IMG/VR virus record: IMGVR_UViG_3300025122_000002
Coordinates: 1 to 37,168 of that record
From: a virus
DNA: 37,168 bases
Direction: 5' to 3' (one strand)
Of the stretch, positions 15,455 through 22,386 are shown piece after piece. Position numbers and translations under genes: made by a program. Under the pieces are notes generated by a model. The model made no database searches. It was given only the letters and a program-made list of their open reading frames with translations, and was not told the DNA's origin. Numbering within the stretch: the stretch's first letter is position 1; every line of letters starts with the position of its first letter.

Positions 15455-16078
15455 TTATCGGTCTGACCGGGTAAAGGTCTTTCCTAATTCATCGTTACCT
15501 GCCAGTTGAAAAGATAACGACTCCTCTATTAAAGCATTTAAATCAAGATTTTGTCCACTACTTTCACAAATAAACCAACCTCTATATGTCTTAGTAGGTG
15601 CTGGACTAAATTCAACCACAACGGGCGTACGGCTTACTATAAGATCAGTAAAAGCGTGACTGATATCGTCAAAACGCCCTACTGTTATAGTAACGTCATG
15701 TAAACCTGTCATTTTGGTATGGTAGCCCGTATTGGACGTATCAGTATGATCATGAATAGCTGATGTTCTATTCAATGTACCTTCTTTGCACCCGGCTACC
15801 TCAACCATAGGCATATAGGCTCCATCGACTGTAATAGGCTCTGTTTCAGAACCAGTAAAAGTTACTTTGCCGTAAAGATAATCAATACTTGCAATATCTG
15901 CGGCAAGTATCGCTACTCCGTTAGCGTAAAATGTGGGGGTAACGTCCCGATCAAAAACACGTTTATTTGTATCGTCTATTTGATATGTGTTCCCAGTCGT
16001 ATTACTGCACGCTTCCCCAGTAAAGGATGTGCTTACGCCTGATTTTTTAATACTTATTTGATAACCTGGTGTACTCAT
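15455..16078 (-). CDS. Tail tube protein 2, with inserted beta module
   Basis: 207 residues. After a short N-terminus, residues 41-91 form a compact beta module (TPTFYANGVAI, ASIDYLYGKVTFTG, ITVDGAYMPM) that tail tube protein 1 lacks and the J-like protein has. From about 94 on it aligns with tube protein 1 (TLNRTSAIHDHTDTSNTGYHTKMT). The C-terminal half is beta-rich, as in tube proteins that stack as rings around the tape measure. It starts two bases after the stop of tube protein 1. It may be the main tube subunit, a minor ring or a tube terminator; sequence alone cannot say. Confidence 0.78.
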   Translation of the reverse strand: MSTPGYQISIKKSGVSTSFTGEACSNTTGNTYQIDDTNKRVFDRDVTPTFYANGVAILAADIASIDYLYGKVTFTGSETEPITVDGAYMPMVEVAGCKEGTLNRTSAIHDHTDTSNTGYHTKMTGLHDVTITVGRFDDISHAFTDLIVSRTPVVVEFSPAPTKTYRGWFICESSGQNLDLNALIEESLSFQLAGNDELGKTFTRSDR

Positions 16079-16080
16079 TT

Positions 16081-16491
16081 TTAGGCATCATCGGCAACAA
16101 CCGCACCTGCTCCTTGGAAAGAGATATCTACTTTCACTCCATCTGTTACGGCTAAAGGCATTGTGTAATTTTCAACAACAACTGGAAATTTTTTTCCGTT
16201 GCCCGCAGTCCCATCGGGTAACACTTTCACCCATAATGTTGTTCTGTTTTCGTATGCGGATTCAATAGCTAGTAAAGCGGCGTTTGCTGCATCCCAGTTA
16301 GCACTAACGTTACATGCTGAATCTAATAGATTCAACAATCGTGTGTGGTATCCTACATTTGTTGTGTCTGTGTCATCTAGAACGTCTGCTGTTCTATTAA
16401 AAGTACCGTTTGAGCTTGGTATCTCGTTATAAGTGCCTGATTGTGTAGTTGATACACTAACTGTATAATTGTAGCCCGCTTGACCTGACAT
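16081..16491 (-). CDS. Tail tube protein 1
   Basis: 136 residues, the first of two related tail tube genes. Shared with the second are TFNRTADVLDDTDTTNVGYH, then a loop with ANWDAANAALLAIESAYENR, a tube-protein-like beta hairpin (TTLWVKVLPDGT) and an end with VKVDISFQGAGAVV. Its position before the G-like chaperone and after neck proteins is that of lambda V. The ribosome site GGAGG is strong and lies just below an 8-base-pair stem-loop, which fits a highly expressed structural gene. Confidence 0.82.
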   Translation of the reverse strand: MSGQAGYNYTVSVSTTQSGTYNEIPSSNGTFNRTADVLDDTDTTNVGYHTRLLNLLDSACNVSANWDAANAALLAIESAYENRTTLWVKVLPDGTAGNGKKFPVVVENYTMPLAVTDGVKVDISFQGAGAVVADDA

Positions 16492-16502
16492 AAAACTGCC
16501 TC

Positions 16503-16522
16503 CTGTATATTAATATATACAG
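16503..16522 (-). promoter_or_regulatory. Inverted repeat upstream of tail tube gene
   Basis: CTGTATAT and ATATACAG flank a 4-base loop, next to the GGAGG ribosome site of tail tube protein 1. A second AT-only hairpin (AAATAC/GTATTT around 16543-16556) follows the stop codon of the upstream 120-residue gene. They could be an mRNA-stabilising hairpin, an operator or a weak terminator. Confidence 0.35.
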
Positions 16523-16557
16523 AATATATCACACTAAGTAAAAATACAAGTATTTTT

Positions 16558-16920
16558 TTAATCGACTGCTAATACCTTAGGACCCTTACTATCGGTAACA
16601 TCTAGTTGAAATTTAATATTAGAAAAAACAGTTTTTTCTAATCGGTCTTGAATATGATCAAGTATTTCACCTTGCTTGTTTGTTTCCCAATCTACCGCCC
16701 AAATTTCAATTTTAAATTTACCTTTATCAATATTACTCAATTCATACTGATGTACATCTATTAAATTGGCTACACCCAAAACATCAGTTAATTCAGTTGC
16801 TATATATCTATGATTTAAAGGTACACACGGTTCAAATGTATTAAAGCTAGTGTAATAAAAAGTGGCAAGGCCTGTATCTTGATAAATAAGCCTTATTTCG
16901 TATTCTCTAAGTATTAACAT
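16558..16920 (-). CDS. Protein of unknown function with its own early-type promoter, 120 residues
   Basis: A soluble, beta-rich 120-residue protein (begins MLILREYEIRLIYQDTGLA; core with FKIEIWAVDWETNKQGEI). It lies between the tail terminator-like gene and the tail tube genes but has promoter P2 directly upstream, the only promoter of that family inside the structural module. It may be a neck or tail completion protein that also needs early or extra expression, or an inserted moron gene. I do not recognise the family. Confidence 0.75.
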   Translation of the reverse strand: MLILREYEIRLIYQDTGLATFYYTSFNTFEPCVPLNHRYIATELTDVLGVANLIDVHQYELSNIDKGKFKIEIWAVDWETNKQGEILDHIQDRLEKTVFSNIKFQLDVTDSKGPKVLAVD

Positions 16921-16953
16921 ATTTTCTCTCTCCTCTCTATTTAAGATACTAAT

Positions 16954-16981
16954 ATTATACCCCTTACCCCTTAATTGTCAA
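16954..16981 (-). promoter_or_regulatory. Early-type sigma70-like promoter P2
   Basis: TTGACA, a 16-base G-rich spacer and TATAAT on the minus strand, followed by the leader ATTAGTATCTTAAATAGAG and a GGAGAG ribosome site. It is almost identical to P1 but stands within the structural gene cluster, before the 120-residue gene. Confidence 0.87.
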
Positions 16982-16983
16982 CA

Positions 16984-17391
16984 CTATAAACTTTTTCGAT
17001 GTTGTGTACTTAGTGCTGGCTCTACAATTAATCTAAAATTACATACTAAAATACGTCTTTCATTATCGTCTCGCCCTATATCCATAATGCCCGATGAAGC
17101 TAAAATACCGGTATAACGTGTTGTATTTTGTGTGAAAGCGGGACGGCCTAGAAGTAAGTCAAAAACCTCTTGCAGATTGTCATATGCTGTCTCGTAAGCG
17201 TTAGCACGTGACCTCGCTTGTAACCCTGTAAAATCAAGTAGCCATTTTGGGTTAGGTGCCTCACCACCTGTATTATATAATGTGATAACCGCATCTGGTG
17301 TGCTTGGTTCACTTGCAATATAAATAGGTGTTGTTACACCATCAGCGATAAGTACCTCTCTAATATCTTTACCTACGTTGTTTTGTGCCAT
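16984..17391 (-). CDS. Tail terminator/minor capsid-like neck protein
   Basis: 135 residues resembling the Minor_capsid_3/tail terminator group: VLIADGVTTPIYIASEPSTP, an AVITLYNTGGEAPNP turn, then YDNLQEVFDLLLG and a beta-rich C-terminus (ILVCNFRLIVEPAL). These proteins cap the tail tube at the head end. It follows the HK97 gp10-like gene with only one base between stop and start, the usual neck order. Confidence 0.78.
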   Translation of the reverse strand: MAQNNVGKDIREVLIADGVTTPIYIASEPSTPDAVITLYNTGGEAPNPKWLLDFTGLQARSRANAYETAYDNLQEVFDLLLGRPAFTQNTTRYTGILASSGIMDIGRDDNERRILVCNFRLIVEPALSTQHRKSL

Positions 17392-17392
17392 G

Positions 17393-17749
17393 TTATACTT
17401 TTAACCTCGATGTGATAATACGTGTTATATCCGGTATGTTTTCAATAATTGCATTCTCTAAAAATTTTGCTTCTCCTTTAGGATGGTGATTTTCTAAGTT
17501 TTCATGTACATAGATAGCGTATTCCGCCTTATTACCTATTTCACCTACTGGACGTGTCCCTATTTTACCCGTTTCCTTGTAGAAACTACCTTTTAAATTA
17601 CCCGTTTTCCTCGGTGTTTTGCGTATCGCTTTACGTTGTATTAAAGATAAAGCATCTGCAATCCCTTGCACTGTTAACCCTCTTTGGTTACGTATCCAAG
17701 TGTTTAAATTTTTTAAAACTTTATCGTTACCTTTCGGTTTTATAGCCAT
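17393..17749 (-). CDS. HK97 gp10-like tail completion protein
   Basis: 118 residues with the family pattern: IADALSLIQRKAIRKTPRKTGNLKGSFY split by short helices, a YAIYVHENLE motif, and GEAKFLENAI near the end. HK97 gp10-like proteins act at the head-tail junction. The ATG overlaps the end of the stopper-like gene by 10 bases. Length is close to the family norm. Confidence 0.85.
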   Translation of the reverse strand: MAIKPKGNDKVLKNLNTWIRNQRGLTVQGIADALSLIQRKAIRKTPRKTGNLKGSFYKETGKIGTRPVGEIGNKAEYAIYVHENLENHHPKGEAKFLENAIIENIPDITRIITSRLKV

Positions 17750-18063
17750 ATCTTACGTATATACCTATTGCCCTTTACGTTCGGCACCTTATCAAAACGT
17801 CTAATTAAAAATGTTTTAGTTTCATTTTTAGGATTTACTTGTGAGGATGTGCCTAAAAACAAAAAGCCGTTCTCTATTACATCTTGTTTAGTATAAGCAA
17901 CTGATCGTGACATCTGCTCTTTACCGGTAGATTTATCCACAAACATTTCTGTTTTTTCCTCAAAACGTCCAGGGATTGTTACCGGGGCTAAAAAAGATTG
18001 TTCTCCATACTCATTAAGTGTGGAAGGCGCCCAATACGTTAAGGTTTGATGATATTTAGCCAT
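17740..18063 (-). CDS. Head closure/stopper-like protein
   Basis: 107 residues from the ATG at 18063 (MAKYHQTL); a TTG two codons upstream is less likely. The beta-rich pattern TYWAPSTLNEYGEQSF, TIPGRFEEKTEMFVDKSTG and LFLGTSSQVNPKN matches small head-tail stopper proteins that plug the portal after packaging. It lies between adaptor-like and gp10-like genes, which supports the call. The start overlaps the stop of the adaptor gene. Confidence 0.72.
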   Translation of the reverse strand: MAKYHQTLTYWAPSTLNEYGEQSFLAPVTIPGRFEEKTEMFVDKSTGKEQMSRSVAYTKQDVIENGFLFLGTSSQVNPKNETKTFLIRRFDKVPNVKGNRYIRKIWL

Positions 18064-18430
18064 TATCAACGGTTATTGTCTGAATAGATGTTATCTTATT
18101 GCTATAACCTCTAAATGTCCCCGTAGTGTCTAACAACATGACCATCTGTCCGTATTGAGTAGCGTCTAACTGTTTACCAAATGCGCCGGTGTATTTATCC
18201 GTTGCTTCGCCTATTTTTTGTTCTGTTAATTGTCTTTCATCCGGGTGTAGGGCTACCAAATGTGCAGCTAAGTATTTTTCAATTTCTGTCAAGCGTGCAT
18301 CTGATAGCCCGGATGTCCCTAAGTTCTCGTTAACAAGTAGGTTAGCCGTATCGATAAAACTAGTAGTATCTGTTAACACATTAAGTGCTATTATTTTTTG
18401 AACCTCTGTATCATCGGTACGGTTTGCCAT
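18056..18430 (-). CDS. Head-tail adaptor protein (connector)
   Basis: 124 helical residues with the pattern of phage adaptors: LTEIEKYLAAHLVALHPDER, then EATDKYTGAFGKQLDATQYG and MLLDTTGTFR. Proteins like this form the first ring below the portal (HK97 gp6 role) and in similar phages follow the capsid gene. The order here, capsid, small coiled-coil protein, adaptor, stopper, gp10-like, terminator, is canonical. Confidence 0.75.
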   Translation of the reverse strand: MANRTDDTEVQKIIALNVLTDTTSFIDTANLLVNENLGTSGLSDARLTEIEKYLAAHLVALHPDERQLTEQKIGEATDKYTGAFGKQLDATQYGQMVMLLDTTGTFRGYSNKITSIQTITVDNG

Positions 18431-18435
18431 TTATA

Positions 18436-18729
18436 CTAACCTTTAGCTTTTGCTTTAACCTCGGCTTTAGCTTCTTCTAATTCAGCTTTAAGCCCTTCAT
18501 TTTCGGCTTTAGCTTCTTCTAATTCAGCTTTAAGCGTATTGATTAACTTAGAATTTTTATCAGTGCCTACAGTAAAATCTACTCTTTCAAGTTTGTTAAC
18601 ATAGATTTTAGCTTCCGCTTCTTTTTCTGTTAACTCAATAATAGCACCTCTTTCGAGTGTGACCTGTTCTTTATTGATAACAGTAGTATGCGCACCTAAT
18701 AGCTTGTACTTTCTTGTTTTTTTACTCAT
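18436..18729 (-). CDS. Small coiled-coil protein after the capsid gene
   Basis: 97 residues from the ATG at 18729 (CAGGAG ribosome site 9 bases upstream; a TTG one codon earlier is unlikely). The N-terminal 50 residues are mixed (KYKLLGAHTTVINKEQVTLE), and the rest is a charged coiled coil with two near-identical units of KAELEEAKAE encoded by about 30-base direct repeats (18463-18535). It sits between capsid and adaptor genes and may be a head accessory protein. Its function is unknown. Confidence 0.72.
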   Translation of the reverse strand: MSKKTRKYKLLGAHTTVINKEQVTLERGAIIELTEKEAEAKIYVNKLERVDFTVGTDKNSKLINTLKAELEEAKAENEGLKAELEEAKAEVKAKAKG

Positions 18730-18732
18730 CAA

Positions 18733-19680
18733 TTATGCTCCTGTTGCGTGGACAACACCACATTTACCCGCACTATCAGATTTAACACGGACTGCCATAG
18801 CTGCCATGACTGTGAAGTCATGTTGCATTGCGGATGTTTGTGGTTCTTCAAAATTCACGATATCTTGAGCTACCGCTAAATCAACAACATCTTCCGACAT
18901 CTGTACTAATACAAGTTCACCATCTGCTAACTTATCGCCTGGTCTAACTGCTGTAATGTCCGACATACTCTCAAAAATCTTTTTAAAAGTTATATCCGAA
19001 GTTCCAGAACGTGTTTTTTGAATAAATCCCCAATTGTCTTTAGACACGTATAGATTGAAGGGACCAAAGAAATTATCGGCGTACGCTTTTGCTAACATAT
19101 CAAGAACATCCTGCTCAGGATCAGCACTCCCAGTCCCCCATGCATGCGCAATTGAATGTGTATTACGGTTAGGATGTGTAGTATATCCGTATACTTGCGT
19201 ATTGTCTAACACTAAACCAGTTACACCATTGGGAACCATGTTTTCTAATTTATCCGCAACAAGTCGAGTTGCTGTAACAATTTGTGTCGAGGGTAAATTA
19301 CCGCCAGGCTTACGTCTTGAAGCGATAATTTGTCGCTCATTCAGGGTAAACCCTTTATGAAAAATCGGGATAGGTACCCCAGCTTCAGTGAATACTAACC
19401 TGTCTTTTTGCGCTCCGGTAGCCGCATCCATGTCAACGTTTGCCTCTTCCATATCGCTTAGTTTTTCATACTTAGATACGATATCGCCCAAATCAAAATC
19501 AAAATTCGCCAAACCATTATCAATCAAATCTTGAACGAACGTTAATCGTGTTCTAGCAACATCGACCATTTTAGTATCCCACTTAATATAATCTTCATGG
19601 GACAAAGTACCGTTAGTTCGCATTGCGTTAACGTCTAATTGCCCTTCGGCGTTGTAAATTAAACCTTTTGGTATATCCAT
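18733..19680 (-). CDS. Major capsid protein, HK97-fold, encapsulin/linocin-like group
   Basis: 315 residues. It begins with a helical N-arm (DYIKWDTKMVDVARTRLTFV) and has RLVFTEAGVPIPIFHKGFTL, an E-loop-type stretch, and a long helix plus LDMLAKAYADNFFGPFNLYV typical of A-domain parts in the DUF6260/linocin-like capsid group. Position after decoration and protease/scaffold genes confirms it. No separate delta domain is obvious beyond the N-arm, in keeping with a separate scaffold. The ribosome site AAGGAG precedes the ATG. Confidence 0.88.
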   Translation of the reverse strand: MDIPKGLIYNAEGQLDVNAMRTNGTLSHEDYIKWDTKMVDVARTRLTFVQDLIDNGLANFDFDLGDIVSKYEKLSDMEEANVDMDAATGAQKDRLVFTEAGVPIPIFHKGFTLNERQIIASRRKPGGNLPSTQIVTATRLVADKLENMVPNGVTGLVLDNTQVYGYTTHPNRNTHSIAHAWGTGSADPEQDVLDMLAKAYADNFFGPFNLYVSKDNWGFIQKTRSGTSDITFKKIFESMSDITAVRPGDKLADGELVLVQMSEDVVDLAVAQDIVNFEEPQTSAMQHDFTVMAAMAVRVKSDSAGKCGVVHATGA

Positions 19681-19692
19681 TGTTTACTCTCC

Positions 19693-20118
19693 TTATATTA
19701 ATTCAATTCGGATTCTAGCTTTAGAACCACCGCCACTATTGTCTACTGCCTCTAATGCTGTAGCTACTGTAATACCGGATGCCCCTTTTTTGACGCCGCC
19801 TGCGCCATCAAATTCCAGTACATCCCCGATAACAATAGCTGCGGCGCTTGCCGCTACAAATGCGTATACCTCATCCCCGGATTTAAGGTATGTTGCTCTT
19901 ACATTATCACCTGTTGCATAATCATCAGTAATAGTACCTGCAACCAAGTCATTTTCTACTGCAATTAACTTGGGACCATTAATAGACGCTGTATCTTGTC
20001 TCTGAAAATCCCCATCAGTAGCACGTTCAAGAAAATCACCGGGTGTGATTGCTCCATTTGCTGGTGCTTCTTTTAAGTGTAGTGTTCCGACACTGTTTAA
20101 TACTATTGTGTTTGGCAT
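19693..20118 (-). CDS. Capsid decoration/cement protein (DUF2190-like)
   Basis: 141 residues, small, Ala/Gly-rich and beta-rich: GAITPGDFLERATDGDFQRQ, then GDNVRATYLKSGDEVYAFVA and SAAAIVIGDVLEFDGAGGVK, ending in SKARIRIELI. This is the pattern of DUF2190 or related capsid-stabilising proteins that are encoded just before the capsid gene. The ribosome site AGGAGAATAAAAC precedes the ATG. Confidence 0.78.
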   Translation of the reverse strand: MPNTIVLNSVGTLHLKEAPANGAITPGDFLERATDGDFQRQDTASINGPKLIAVENDLVAGTITDDYATGDNVRATYLKSGDEVYAFVAASAAAIVIGDVLEFDGAGGVKKGASGITVATALEAVDNSGGGSKARIRIELI

Positions 20119-20121
20119 GTT

Positions 20122-20586
20122 TTATTCTCCTTTACTAAAAATAGAAGGTGTTTTGTATGCTACTTGGCTATTAACATTACTTGCACATCTTCCGCTATAA
20201 TCCGGTTTTTTCAAACTCTTAGCTAGTTTTTCAATCTGATTAAAATGCATAGCTTCAAGTTCTTCTTTCGTAAATTCACTGTTCTTCACGATATCTGAAA
20301 TAAGGTTTGTTTTTTCGGTGTTGTGCTTACTAACGGCATTGCCTAAAAACTCTTTTACTTCTGAATCCTCAACACCTTCAAGTAAACTGTTTACCTTTTG
20401 ATCGGTAGTTTCTTCTTGTGCTGGCTCCTGTTCTGGCTCCTGTTCAAGTGTTGCGGTCGCATTAACTACAGGGTGCATTTTTTCAAGTACGTGTACTTCT
20501 AACGCTTCAAGACTCTCTTTGTCTTCAATCGTAAAAGATGTACTTTTGTTATCAATGATACTCTGTACCAATTCGGACTTATCCAT
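20122..20586 (-). CDS. Nested in-frame scaffold protein (internal start)
   Basis: The ATG at 20586 is codon 305 of the protease gene and is preceded by AAAGGAG with 8 bases of spacing, an ideal ribosome site inside coding sequence. The product would have 154 residues, acidic and helical, with the same C-terminus as the protease. Lambda (C and Nu3) and related phages use exactly this arrangement. Expression is inference; the site itself is visible. Confidence 0.65.
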   Translation of the reverse strand: MDKSELVQSIIDNKSTSFTIEDKESLEALEVHVLEKMHPVVNATATLEQEPEQEPAQEETTDQKVNSLLEGVEDSEVKEFLGNAVSKHNTEKTNLISDIVKNSEFTKEELEAMHFNQIEKLAKSLKKPDYSGRCASNVNSQVAYKTPSIFSKGE

Positions 20587-21498
20587 ACTTTCATCTCCTT
20601 TTATGTTAGCTTCATTACTCTTAATGATAGGTGTGTATGTGGTTTTTCGGACTACCTCTTGTGTGTCATCTCCCAATACTGCCTTACCATCTTGAATAAT
20701 ATAGCTTTGTTTATATAGGGTATTACCCTTATCGTAAATAACCTCAGTGTCAAAAATGTCTATTATAAACAGATAATCTATACCTTTTGACATCTCATGT
20801 AATGCGTTTACAACCTTTGATTGTATCTCAGTATAAGAGTCTTTATTAACACTTAAACCTAATTTATCACCCACCAATCGTAATGCCTTATTGAACTTAT
20901 CTATTATTGTTTTCGGCTCTTCACATTCACAATTATTTTTCATAGCCCCACACCCATCCTTTATACTACAAGCTCCTATTTCATCCGGTAACAAGGCCAA
21001 ATGATCGGGGCGTATATGTCTAACTATACCATCATAAGGTACACCATTAAAAGTGCCTTTTTTATCTTCAATATTTGAAAAAAGTCCCGTTGATACTTCC
21101 ACGATTTCGCCTTTTTCAAACTTCTCTACAATATCCATATGTTTTAACTTTTCAACTTTATCTAAATTCAACCAGATTTCACCTTTTAATTTATTGTCTT
21201 GGGTGAACTCAACATTATAAAACCAGCCTATATTATTCTGCTCGTGTATACGTGGGCTTTTAGCAGATACGTGCAAACCATTAACTTGGGGATGTCTTAC
21301 GGGAACTGGTACCCCATTCCAAGTACTCACCCAATCTTTAAACTCTTCGGCCGGATAAAAAAGGCCATTCATGACCATCTCTTTCGCTGCAATAACCGGT
21401 ACTACAAGGTGTTCAACATCGTCAAATGTCTCACGTTTAATTTTAACCTCTGTGTCAACATTAGATACTATAAAAGATTGTGATAATATATTACTCAT
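20122..21498 (-). CDS. DUF2213 prohead protease fused to scaffold domain
   Basis: 458 residues. Residues 1-200 are a DUF2213 protease domain: PVPVRHPQVNG with probable catalytic His69 and EIVEVSTGLF with probable Ser136. Then come a C-rich linker (CSIKDGCGAMKNNCECEEP, 177-195) and a charged, coiled-coil scaffold-type C-terminus (305-458) with an EQEPEQEPAQEE patch. Proteases of this type mature the capsid and remove the scaffold. An internal start with a strong ribosome site at codon 305 would release the scaffold part alone. Confidence 0.85.
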   Translation of the reverse strand: MSNILSQSFIVSNVDTEVKIKRETFDDVEHLVVPVIAAKEMVMNGLFYPAEEFKDWVSTWNGVPVPVRHPQVNGLHVSAKSPRIHEQNNIGWFYNVEFTQDNKLKGEIWLNLDKVEKLKHMDIVEKFEKGEIVEVSTGLFSNIEDKKGTFNGVPYDGIVRHIRPDHLALLPDEIGACSIKDGCGAMKNNCECEEPKTIIDKFNKALRLVGDKLGLSVNKDSYTEIQSKVVNALHEMSKGIDYLFIIDIFDTEVIYDKGNTLYKQSYIIQDGKAVLGDDTQEVVRKTTYTPIIKSNEANIKGDESMDKSELVQSIIDNKSTSFTIEDKESLEALEVHVLEKMHPVVNATATLEQEPEQEPAQEETTDQKVNSLLEGVEDSEVKEFLGNAVSKHNTEKTNLISDIVKNSEFTKEELEAMHFNQIEKLAKSLKKPDYSGRCASNVNSQVAYKTPSIFSKGE

Positions 21499-21522
21499 AT
21501 TTGTATCTTAACACACTTGATA

Positions 21523-22386
21523 TTACTTTCCAATAACTTTAACCCCTTCTGGTAATTGGCTTTCAGGTATAGCGGGTGTAGAACATCTACAATTTGGCTC
21601 ACCTATAAGTTGTGATACTTTTTCATAAGTATAAAATTTATTGTTTCGGTTTATATGTGAATCCCTTACTTTTATATCTTCGGCTGTGATCCACTCATAA
21701 TATACGTTTTCACCTAGTAATTCACCTAGTGCTTGCCCTTCGTTAATCATCCCTAGATTGTGTGTGTTTATGATTTCAGTGCGTGCGAGTAATCTTGATC
21801 GTGTCTTACCTATCACATCTATTCTTTCATTTAGTGTCTTAGCTATTTTATTGGGATTCTGCCCTTTAAGCAACCCTTCGGATAAATAAAAAGATAACTG
21901 CTGACTGACCACATCCGTGATGCCTTTCAACTGTGCAAAATTTCTTGTAAATAATAGTGAGGTTTTCGCTATATGATAAGGTATACTAAAAACGTCTACT
22001 CGGTTAGGTATCTGATTACGGCCATATATTCCCGCAAAGTTGTTATTTGTTTTTTTAACCCCTCTCGCATAGGATTCGTTAAAATAATGTAACATCCAAT
22101 TTAATTGTGCGCTGTTCGGCGTTGTTGTACCACCTAGGATAATTTCATTCATAACAGAAGTTAACCAAACGTCAAACGCTTCTAATTTATCCGGGGATCT
22201 TAAAAAAACAAAATCATTTTGATCTAATGCTCGTGCATTACTGAAAATCTTGTTTGTTACTATACTTTCAGTGACTAACCTTTGAACTTTAGTGTATTTC
22301 CTGTTTATTTCCCCGACCACCCGATTTCGTAATGTTATTGTTCTAGTCGGGTCTGTTTTAAGTAGATTTTTACTCCGCTTCGCCAT
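21523..22386 (-). CDS. Mu F-like (SPP1 gp7-like) head morphogenesis protein
   Basis: 287 residues. The C-terminal half carries the Mu F signature: RSRLLARTEIINTHNLGMI, YYEWITAEDIKVRDSHINRN and the closing EPNCRCSTP motif. The N-terminal half is helical. These minor head proteins sit next to the portal and may pass into the host or guide assembly. It overlaps the portal gene by 17 bases and precedes the protease gene, the usual order. Confidence 0.9.
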   Translation of the reverse strand: MAKRSKNLLKTDPTRTITLRNRVVGEINRKYTKVQRLVTESIVTNKIFSNARALDQNDFVFLRSPDKLEAFDVWLTSVMNEIILGGTTTPNSAQLNWMLHYFNESYARGVKKTNNNFAGIYGRNQIPNRVDVFSIPYHIAKTSLLFTRNFAQLKGITDVVSQQLSFYLSEGLLKGQNPNKIAKTLNERIDVIGKTRSRLLARTEIINTHNLGMINEGQALGELLGENVYYEWITAEDIKVRDSHINRNNKFYTYEKVSQLIGEPNCRCSTPAIPESQLPEGVKVIGK

